A stretch of 13,781 nucleotides of DNA, taken from NCBI GenBank assembly GCA_017475875.1, contig JAFVET010000152.1:1-13781 (forward strand). Direction: 5' to 3'. Of the stretch, positions 8,590 through 13,781 are shown piece by piece; the stretch's first letter is position 1, and the number at the start of each line of letters is the position of its first letter. The stretch comes from Candidatus Methanomethylophilaceae archaeon. Its GTDB lineage: Archaea; Thermoplasmatota; Thermoplasmata; Methanomassiliicoccales; Methanomethylophilaceae. The position numbers and the translations under genes are program-made. The notes under the pieces are model-generated. The model had not been told where the DNA came from. It searched no databases and saw only the letters and a list, made by a program, of their open reading frames with translations.

Positions 8590-8601
8590 TTTAAGTTATA
8601 T
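8590..8601 (+). promoter_or_regulatory. TATA-like box of the seven-ribbon gene
   Basis: TTTAAGTTATAT lies about 24-35 bases before the ATG at 8625. At usual archaeal spacing this places the transcription start within a few bases of the ATG, so the mRNA would be leaderless or nearly so. There is no purine-rich ribosome binding site before this ATG, which agrees. Confidence 0.6.
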
Positions 8602-8624
8602 CCCTGGAACAGATACGGCATCCG

Positions 8625-9911
8625 ATGTCTCCGGAAGATACAGCGGAAACCTGGAAGGGTCGCGGTATGCTGTGCTTCCGTTGCGGTCACGGCTGGATCT
8701 CCCGTTCCGACTCGAAGCCGGAATCCTGTCCCGCATGTCGTTCCCGCAGATACTGCGAACCGCCGGACTCGTTTAGATGTCCGGTCTGTGGGGTCGAGTG
8801 GTCGCCGAACAGTCCCGAAGACACGTGTCCAGGTTGTCACATGGCGGTTTCCGGTCCGTGTCATCAGGTGGAGTATTCATGTAACCAGTGCGGTCACGTC
8901 TGGGTGGCGCGCGGAGGAGGGAAGCCTGTCAAATGCCCCCGTTGCAGGACCAGGGCGTGGTCGTCGCCAAAGGTGCCGACCCACACCTGCCGTAGGTGTG
9001 GATACGTATGGCAGAGCAAATCGGAATCCCCAGCGAGATGTCCGAAATGCCGGTCCAAATCGCGGGACAGGGACACGTACAAGTTGAAATGTTTCAGATG
9101 CGGCTACAAATGGGTCCTGAGCGAGGGTGCCCTTCCGGATACGGTGAGTAGCTGCCCCTCCTGCAGATCCAGGAAATGGGACGAGCTTCCTAGGACGGAG
9201 TCGTGCAGGGCCTGTGGGAGGTATTTCGTTCCGTCAGGGAGGGGGAGGACGTGTCCGGCTTGTCTGGCCGAACCCGGTTCGACCGAACGTCGTTGCGGTC
9301 TCTGCGGGATGGAATGGGTCTCCAGGGGGATGGCTGACAGGGTCTGTCCGGGTTGCGGGCTGGTGGTTTGCCAGGATGACGCGTCGGAGCGGCTGGTCCC
9401 TCTTTGGGACGACGGGACGTACAGGCTCTGTTACCTGTTCAAGGACGCCATCGGCTGCGTGTATCTGTGGGAAGGACGGTATCCCGTGTGCTGCGAGTAC
9501 ATGGACAAGCTGATAGGCCGCATCGGCGTGAGGTTCGAGACCTTCCTCGGACGTGCGGGACAGCGCACGTACGACGGTTTCTGGGAAAACGTCGTCAACG
9601 GCATGCTCGAACGCAAGGACGATTACAAAGGGGACATCCAGTTCCTGACGGAAAGGCTGAAGATCACGAGTTTTCAGGCAGAGGTGCTGGCGCTGCACAT
9701 CAGCGGGATGGGTCCGGAGGTGCTTTCAATCCGGCTCGGGGTCTCCCTCAAGGATATCCGTAAAGACTTTACCATCATCCAATCGGCTTTCGACAACAGC
9801 GGGATCCTGGTGAACGATTCCGTCTATACCGACGACCCCCTTTCGCTGTACGGCAGGTCCGAGGGCCGACGACCGAACCCCCCAATCCTGGTTATGGAAC
9901 ACAGAATGTGA
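8625..9911 (+). CDS. Seven-zinc-ribbon protein with C-terminal helix-turn-helix
   Basis: 428 residues. Seven CxxC...CxxC zinc ribbons stand in tandem: Cys 17/20-35/38, 52/55-68/71, 86/89-104/107, 122/125-139/142, 156/159-177/180, 194/197-210/213 and 224/227-241/244. Most follow CxxCGxxW...CPxC, resembling the DUF4379-type or rubredoxin-like ribbons. Residues 248-345 are a domain I do not recognise, with extra cysteines (VCCEYMDKL). Residues about 348-386 (TSFQAEVLALHISGM, then IRLGVSLKDIRKDF) resemble the sigma-region-4/LuxR type of helix-turn-helix. It is probably cytoplasmic, with no signal or membrane segment. DNA or RNA binding is an inference; the target is unknown. The start at 8625 is chosen from the TATA spacing; ATG 8667 would still keep all ribbons. 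Its stop lies 71 bases before the ATG of the related gene downstream. Confidence 0.85.
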   Translation: MSPEDTAETWKGRGMLCFRCGHGWISRSDSKPESCPACRSRRYCEPPDSFRCPVCGVEWSPNSPEDTCPGCHMAVSGPCHQVEYSCNQCGHVWVARGGGKPVKCPRCRTRAWSSPKVPTHTCRRCGYVWQSKSESPARCPKCRSKSRDRDTYKLKCFRCGYKWVLSEGALPDTVSSCPSCRSRKWDELPRTESCRACGRYFVPSGRGRTCPACLAEPGSTERRCGLCGMEWVSRGMADRVCPGCGLVVCQDDASERLVPLWDDGTYRLCYLFKDAIGCVYLWEGRYPVCCEYMDKLIGRIGVRFETFLGRAGQRTYDGFWENVVNGMLERKDDYKGDIQFLTERLKITSFQAEVLALHISGMGPEVLSIRLGVSLKDIRKDFTIIQSAFDNSGILVNDSVYTDDPLSLYGRSEGRRPNPPILVMEHRM

Positions 9912-9924
9912 CTGTTTGGACAGA

Positions 9925-9937
9925 TAACCTATATCAT
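9925..9937 (+). promoter_or_regulatory. TATA-like box of the two-ribbon gene
   Basis: TAACCTATATCAT lies just after the stop of the preceding gene. The expected transcription start is near 9957, giving a leader of about 26 bases to the ATG at 9983. This supports 9983 over the GTG at 9908, which lies upstream of the box. Confidence 0.5.
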
Positions 9938-9982
9938 AGCACTCATGGCTGTTGCATCCAACCATTATTGGGGTTGCCAGCT

Positions 9983-10600
9983 ATGGTCGAGGGTGTAGAA
10001 TCTGGATTGGACGCCGTCCGCTTCGGACCTGCTCTGGAGGGCCTGGGTCCCGCGACGTATCCCGGGTCTGCGACCGGGTTCAACGTCTGCAGGATGTGCG
10101 GACATGTTTGGAAGATGAACGTCAACGGCAAGGTCCCGAAGGTCTGCCCCTCTTGCAGGTCCACCCTTTGGAACCGCCAAGGTGCCAAAGAGGTCCGTTG
10201 CGTTCTGTGCGGCCACAGCTGGACCACCATGCTCGACGAACCTCTGAGATGTCCCTCATGCAAGAGCAAGAGGTGGAACAGGGCCTATACCCCGGCGGAC
10301 ACGGCGGATCCGTACCAGTCGGACGGTCGTCTGACCGGTCAGGAGATGGCGTTCAGGAGGAGGATGCTGACGCTGTTCGACAGGGACACCTTAGACGCGC
10401 TCCACCGCTCCCGGAGCATGAGGGAGAAGGAGGGCGTGCTGGTCGGGAGGGGGATGACGGTCGATCAGTCGGACGTCGTCATCCTCTTCGACGGAGGCGT
10501 TCCGATCCCGGAGATAGCCTCGAGGATGTCGATGTCCGTGTCGGACGTCATGGACATCCTCGTTCCGTACATGGACGCATGCGAGGCCCGGAGGGTGTGA
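9983..10600 (+). CDS. Two-zinc-ribbon protein with C-terminal helix-turn-helix
   Basis: 205 residues from the ATG at 9983. The same frame is open back to a GTG at 9908, but that start lies upstream of the likely promoter and adds no conserved sequence. Two zinc ribbons (Cys36/39-55/58 and 73/76-90/93) have the CxxCGHxW...CPSCxSxxW pattern seen in the seven-ribbon neighbour. Residues about 160-193 (VDQSDVVILFDGG, then IASRMSMSVSDVMDIL) look like a helix-turn-helix and align with the equivalent segment of the neighbour, so the two genes are probably paralogues differing in ribbon number. Residues 95-155 are charged and of no recognised family. The next gene starts one base after its stop, so the two are very likely co-translated. 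A nucleic-acid-binding regulator is the best guess; no target can be named. Confidence 0.8.
   Translation: MVEGVESGLDAVRFGPALEGLGPATYPGSATGFNVCRMCGHVWKMNVNGKVPKVCPSCRSTLWNRQGAKEVRCVLCGHSWTTMLDEPLRCPSCKSKRWNRAYTPADTADPYQSDGRLTGQEMAFRRRMLTLFDRDTLDALHRSRSMREKEGVLVGRGMTVDQSDVVILFDGGVPIPEIASRMSMSVSDVMDILVPYMDACEARRV
10590..10594 (+). promoter_or_regulatory. Ribosome binding site of the DUF4443 gene
   Basis: GGAGG lies 7 bases before the ATG at 10602, inside the last codons of the upstream gene. Together with the one-base gap it points to translational coupling. Confidence 0.75.
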
Positions 10601-10601
10601 C

Positions 10602-11183
10602 ATGGAGATCCTAAACGTGAAGAAGTTCGGCCCTTTGGCCAGATACTCGGATCCCCACCTGTTCCTGACGATGGACGCCCTTTACCGCGACGGCCGCGTC
10701 GGGCGCAAGGGGTTGTTGGGGGAGGTCGGTCTCGGGGAGGGTAGCATGAGGAGCGTCCTCGCCATCCTCCGTGACTGGAGATGGGTCGACGTCAGACAGA
10801 CCGGCGTAATGCTCACGGACCTCGGACGGACCAGTTTCGCAGGTTTCAATATGACGTTCGTCGATGTGGGGGATGGAGGCTACGGGGTCGGCCCGTGTAC
10901 GAAGGGGATTCTGGTCAAAGGCGCCTCAGCCGACGTCACCAACCCGATGGCGGTGAGGGATACGGCTATCAGGAATGGTGCCAAGGGGGCCGTGGTCTTC
11001 GTGATGGACGGAGGCAGAGTCACGCTTCCGCCGCACGGGGACGTGTACCAACCCGATCCGGAATTCGCGGAGACGTTGAAACACCACGGCATGGGGGACG
11101 GGGACGTCCTGGTGCTGGTGGGAGCGTCCTCGCCCCTGGCGGCACGTCTGGCCGCGGCCGCCGTGGGGTTGGCGATCAGATGA
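10602..11183 (+). CDS. DUF4443 winged-helix protein
   Basis: 193 residues, a normal length for this archaeal family as I recall it. Residues about 18-80 form a winged helix: FLTMDALYRDGRVGRKGLL, then VGLGEGSMRSVLAILRDWRW as recognition helix region, then a wing ending VMLTDLGRTSF. Residues about 85-193 form the C-terminal domain of the family, with GILVKGASADV, AVRDTAIRNGAKGAVVFVMDGG and DVLVLVGASS. The biochemical role of DUF4443 is not established to my knowledge; a ligand- or partner-sensing DNA-binding regulator is inferred from the architecture. It starts one base after the two-ribbon gene with a good ribosome binding site, and its TGA overlaps the ATG of the surface-protein gene (ATGA, 11180-11183). 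That makes it the middle gene of a tight three-gene unit. Confidence 0.85.
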   Translation: MEILNVKKFGPLARYSDPHLFLTMDALYRDGRVGRKGLLGEVGLGEGSMRSVLAILRDWRWVDVRQTGVMLTDLGRTSFAGFNMTFVDVGDGGYGVGPCTKGILVKGASADVTNPMAVRDTAIRNGAKGAVVFVMDGGRVTLPPHGDVYQPDPEFAETLKHHGMGDGDVLVLVGASSPLAARLAAAAVGLAIR

Positions 11184-12649
11184 GACGGCTGTTTGTTCTT
11201 TTCCTCGCGCTGTTGTTCGTTCCGTTGGCGATTTCCGGATCGTCAGATGCCACCGAGACCGATTCGGACGGCACTACGTACGAGTATGTCACCCACGGCA
11301 GCGGGCATCCCGACTATTATTGCGAGATCGCTGGGGTCAAGACCTCATCGGAGGTCCTCCATCTTCCTTCCGTGCTCGAGGGATACGACGTCCACACAAT
11401 CCTTTCAGGGGCCCTCGACGGTTGCGGTTCGACCGTCGTCATAGTCCCCGGTAACCTTGAGGAGATACAATCCGGAGCCTTCGCCGGCTGTTCGGCCACC
11501 GACGTCTATCTGATGGGCGACACGGTGGTCGGGGGCGGGGCTCTCGACGGCTTCCGGGTGCATGCAGTCCGTACCGACGGTCAGTGGTCGTCCGCGGAAA
11601 GGATAGAGGTCGTGAGCCAGGGCGGTGTGGACTATGCCCTTCTGCCGGACGGGGCGACGGCCATCGGTGGCGTCCCCGTTGACGGGAGGTTGGAAATCGC
11701 AGGTTACGTGGACGGCTTCGCCGTCACATCCGTCGGCGACTACGCCTTCGCGGGGGAGATGCAGGCGGACGGTACCGTGGAGCGCAGGTCCGACATCGGA
11801 AAGGTCGTACTCCCGGAGGGGCTGGTGTCGATCGGTCAGAGGGCGTTCTATTACAACGACCTGTCCGAGGTCTCGGTGCCCGGTTCCCTCGAATACGTGA
11901 GGGACGAGGCGTTCAGGGCATGCACGCACCTCGGGGGTTTCCTGTTCACGGAGAACCTGGCCTACATAGGGTTCGAGGCGTTCCGCGACTGCCACTCCCT
12001 GACCGCGGTCGACATACCGGGTTCAGTGGAACGGCTCTGCGATGGGGCTTTCTACATCTGCCAGGGCATCACCACGTTGCGTGTGGACACAGACCTCCCT
12101 GCCCGTGCCTTCGGCTACTGCACCTCCCTGGTCGACGTCACGCTCGGAGACGGGGTGGAGGGGATCGGGAGCGGGGCCTTCTACAGATGCGAGCTGTTGA
12201 GGTCGGTGGAGATCCCGGGCGGTGTCAGCGAGATAGGTGCGGAATCGTTCCGCGATTGCGTCAGTCTCTCGCATGTGGACCTGGGTCAAACGGAGTCCAT
12301 CGGAAGGGCGGCGTTCAGGGGTTGCCTCTCCCTGACGGAGATCGATATCCCGGAGACGGTTTCTTCCATGGGCGGCTATTCCTTCGCGGATTGCATGAAG
12401 TTACGGGACGTCTACGCCTATGGGAAGGCCCCCGGAGGCGGAGACACGGTATTCCTGAACGATACGGCAACGGTGCACTGCAGGCCTGCGGACCTCGATT
12501 CCTGGTCTTCGAGCGCGTTCGGACTCGAGGTCGTCGGCGACATCGGGTCGGGTACGTCGTTGTTCCTCTATCTGGGGCTGATTTTGGTCGCTGTCGCTGG
12601 CGCGTTTGTCGCGTTGTACATCGTGAGGAACAGGAAGGACAGGACATGA
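11180..12649 (+). CDS. Membrane-anchored BspA-like leucine-rich-repeat surface protein
   Basis: 489 residues from the ATG at 11180. The frame is open much further upstream, but the 11180 start overlaps the previous stop as ATGA and is followed at once by a signal peptide (MRRLFVLFLALLFVPLAISG). Residues 58-125 and 206-414 hold BspA-type leucine-rich repeats (LRR_5) of about 23 residues, for example VEGIGSGAFYRCELLRSVEI and VSEIGAESFRDCVSLSHVDL; I see about nine in the second block. A beta-rich insert lies between. Residues 461-481 form a membrane helix followed by the short basic tail RNRKDRT, so the repeats face outside. BspA-like proteins in host-associated microbes typically bind host or microbial surfaces; that is family knowledge, and the partner here is unknown. 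Position at the end of a regulator-like operon is unusual for this class. The segment FAVTSVGDYAFAG resembles FAVTSVAEGAFAG in the first gene of the window. Confidence 0.88.
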   Translation: MRRLFVLFLALLFVPLAISGSSDATETDSDGTTYEYVTHGSGHPDYYCEIAGVKTSSEVLHLPSVLEGYDVHTILSGALDGCGSTVVIVPGNLEEIQSGAFAGCSATDVYLMGDTVVGGGALDGFRVHAVRTDGQWSSAERIEVVSQGGVDYALLPDGATAIGGVPVDGRLEIAGYVDGFAVTSVGDYAFAGEMQADGTVERRSDIGKVVLPEGLVSIGQRAFYYNDLSEVSVPGSLEYVRDEAFRACTHLGGFLFTENLAYIGFEAFRDCHSLTAVDIPGSVERLCDGAFYICQGITTLRVDTDLPARAFGYCTSLVDVTLGDGVEGIGSGAFYRCELLRSVEIPGGVSEIGAESFRDCVSLSHVDLGQTESIGRAAFRGCLSLTEIDIPETVSSMGGYSFADCMKLRDVYAYGKAPGGGDTVFLNDTATVHCRPADLDSWSSSAFGLEVVGDIGSGTSLFLYLGLILVAVAGAFVALYIVRNRKDRT

Positions 12650-12820
12650 TGGGTCTACGGCACCTCGCGGGGACGTTCGCATAGGCCATTCGGTGGTGTC
12701 ATGCCATCGTGATTCTGGATCATTCCCCTGTACGACCTGAAACGATCTCGTTAAAAGTGGTCTCTTGCTTCGTTTGAACCTCACCTACGCATAGAGTTGA
12801 TGACTAGGTCACAGCAGCGG
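12650..12820. other. Gene-free stretch after the BspA-like gene
   Basis: I see no gene, RNA or convincing promoter here. A weak inverted repeat AACGA/TCGTT (12741-12752) is present and is not followed by a clear T-run. Together with the pseudogene and repeats to its right, the span 12650-13228 holds no intact gene. Confidence 0.5.
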
Positions 12821-12851
12821 GATGCCGACAAAAAGTTGCGGGCATCTTTTT
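12821..12851 (+). terminator. Terminator-like hairpin with T-run
   Basis: GATGCC (12821-12826) pairs with GGCATC (12841-12846) around a 14-base loop, followed at once by a run of five T (12847-12851). It could end the operon read from the left about 170 bases after its last stop, or be a leftover from a lost gene. Confidence 0.5.
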
Positions 12852-12857
12852 AGCGCG

Positions 12858-13102
12858 CGTGAGAGATTGCGCAATTCAAGTTCCGACATGACCATAGTTG
12901 TCGTACAACACGACATCTCCCTCATGGCGAGATATCGCGACGTGTGCGCCATAATGAAGAATGGGAGATAGTCGCCGTCGGGGATCCCAAGGTCACAATC
13001 ACCGAATCGATCAAGGATGTGTACGAGGTCGAGGCCAGGGTCGGCCTCGATGCCGACGGAGAGATATACGTCCTTCCGAAGAGGTGCATCGAAGACGCTT
13101 GA
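12858..13102 (+). pseudogene. Frameshifted C-terminal remnant of an ABC transporter ATPase
   Basis: Reading from about 12858 gives an ATPase tail with MTIVVVQHDISLMARY, the H-loop (switch histidine in VVVQHD), then DVCAIMKNG and a stop at 12969-12971. One added base near 12963-12966 (GGG to GGGG) restores a second frame that reads EIVAVGDPKVTITESIKDVY and runs to YVLPKRCIEDA and TGA at 13100-13102. The pieces join in the order expected for FecCDE/BtuD-type iron-siderophore or cobalamin importer ATPases. Walker A, the signature motif and Walker B are absent because the gene's 5' two-thirds are missing. It is therefore a dead fragment. The frameshift could in principle be a sequencing error, but the 5' truncation could not. 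The left edge is approximate. Confidence 0.8.
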
Positions 13103-13180
13103 CTGGGAATCGCATATGTGTCAATTGATGCATGCCTGGTGATCCAGTCCCTCGGTTATGATAAGAGACCGCCCGTAGGA

Positions 13181-13240
13181 TTACACGGACATTTACACGG
13201 ACATTTATTCGGACATTTACACGGACATTTATTCGGACAC
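13181..13240. repeat. 24-base tandem repeat (12-base half-units)
   Basis: Alternating 12-mers GGACATTTACAC (13187-13198, 13211-13222) and GGACATTTATTC (13199-13210, 13223-13234) make two full 24-base units, with partial copies at each end (13181-13186 and 13235-13240). The array overlaps the last codons of the minus-strand Fic gene and its stop at 13229-13231, and extends into that gene's 3' flank. Confidence 0.9.
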
Positions 13241-13781
13241 ATGAGTTTCAGCCACAACCCAGCGACCTGTTTTGGTGGAACCATCCCTTTTGATCGCATT
13301 TTTCTCCTTGAGTGAAGTGATAGCGCGCCTCACGGTTCTTTCCGATACACCTAGCATTCTGGCAACATCCGTTGCGTTGGTGTATCTGCCTTCTTTGATG
13401 ATGTGGAAAACTTTCGTTTCCATTCCAGAGTCGGCACTACCTAGGGCCTCTATCAGCGAATCCCTTATCGCTTCAAGAATGAACTCTATGAACACGCATG
13501 TGTCTCCCTTATCAGTCGCGTTCCTTATTGCTTCATAATACTCGGTTTGGCGGTCACGTATCGCTGATTCCACGGGAAGCCATTCGAACACAGGGTTCCA
13601 CTTGGAAAGCAAAAGTGTTTGCCACAATCTTCCGGTCCTTCCGTTCCCATCCGTTAATGGGTGTACATATTCGAACTCATGGTGAAAAACGCAGCTGACG
13701 ATCAATGGGTGGTGGTCTGTGGTGCGGACCCATTGCATCAAATCTTCTATGAACACCGGCACGAAGTCGGGATGGGGCGCG
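13229..13781 (-). CDS. Fic-domain protein with C-terminal winged helix (5' partial)
   Basis: The frame runs unbroken to the window edge, so the N-terminus is missing; 183 residues are visible. Reading upstream of the GTG at 13762 gives APHPDF, matching the usual Fic sequence before the flap, so that GTG is not the real start. The core motif HPLTDGNGRTGR (13628-13663) carries the catalytic His, the acidic residue, the GNGR phosphate loop and the last Arg; Leu replaces the more common Phe. Fic enzymes usually transfer AMP, or another nucleotide moiety, to hydroxyl groups of target proteins. The C-terminal 60 residues form a winged helix (ATDVARMLGVSERTVRRAI, then IKRDGSTKTGRW), typical of the Fic-wHTH subfamily that may autoregulate. 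The inhibitory (S/T)xxxE(G/N) helix is not visible and would be upstream if present. It faces the forward genes across a decayed region and may belong to an accessory island. Confidence 0.88.
   Translation of the reverse strand, partial: APHPDFVPVFIEDLMQWVRTTDHHPLIVSCVFHHEFEYVHPLTDGNGRTGRLWQTLLLSKWNPVFEWLPVESAIRDRQTEYYEAIRNATDKGDTCVFIEFILEAIRDSLIEALGSADSGMETKVFHIIKEGRYTNATDVARMLGVSERTVRRAITSLKEKNAIKRDGSTKTGRWVVAETHVSE

Noticed and set aside
8481..8864. 127-codon minus-strand open frame
   Set aside because: It runs through the terminator, the promoter and the first two zinc ribbons of the opposite gene and has no domain.
9908..9982. GTG at 9908 as the start of the two-ribbon protein
   Set aside because: It lies upstream of the TATA-like box at 9925-9937, and the extra 25 residues resemble no domain; ATG 9983 fits better.
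10781..12649. Start of the BspA-like protein at 10781 (622 residues)
   Set aside because: The first 133 codons overlap the well-supported DUF4443 gene in another frame; the signal peptide begins at the ATG at 11180.
13181..13240. CRISPR array
   Set aside because: Units are contiguous 12-mers with no spacers, and no cas gene is present.
13118..13315. 65-codon His/Gly-rich open frame from GTG
   Set aside because: The His/Gly pattern comes directly from the 24-base tandem repeat, and the frame runs antisense into the Fic gene.

Overview
This window looks like a chromosomal accessory region of a GC-rich archaeon. The best guess is a host-associated member of Thermoplasmatota, order Methanomassiliicoccales (Methanomethylophilus-like). 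The evidence is archaeal TATA-like boxes 25-35 bases before starts, a leaderless-looking start, a DUF4443 gene (a family I know only from archaea), zinc-ribbon/HTH proteins, and a cluster of large BspA-like and InlB-B-like surface proteins of the kind those gut and rumen methanogens carry. The lineage is an inference; no rRNA or other marker gene is present.

Layout. Bases 1-2028 are the 3' part of a secreted protein with a propeller-like N-terminal region and a BspA-like leucine-rich C-terminal cassette. A 336-base gap (2029-2364) with GC-rich hairpins, a TATA-like box and a possibly long leader precedes a 2029-residue surface protein (2365-8454). That protein has a signal/lipobox, two Ig-like (Big_2) domains, a DUF4430-like domain, an MBG-like region, twenty ~68-residue InlB-B-like repeats and a C-terminal membrane anchor. 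It ends at a clear hairpin terminator.

Next are four same-strand genes. The first encodes a seven-zinc-ribbon protein with a C-terminal helix-turn-helix (8625-9911). The second is a two-ribbon relative (9983-10600). The third is a DUF4443 winged-helix protein (10602-11183), one base after the previous stop. The fourth is a membrane-anchored BspA-like surface protein (11180-12649) that overlaps the DUF4443 gene by four bases. The last three genes look like one translationally coupled unit joining putative DNA-binding proteins to a cell-surface protein.

The right end is degraded and mobile-looking. It has a terminator-like hairpin, a frameshifted C-terminal remnant of an ABC transporter ATPase (about 12858-13102), a 24-base tandem repeat, and on the minus strand the 3' part of a Fic-domain protein with a C-terminal winged helix, cut by the window edge.

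The most interesting items are the zinc-ribbon/HTH - DUF4443 - surface-protein operon, the two-level repeat architecture of the giant protein, and the sharp base-composition mosaic inside the first gene. I see no tRNA, rRNA, CRISPR array or transposase.
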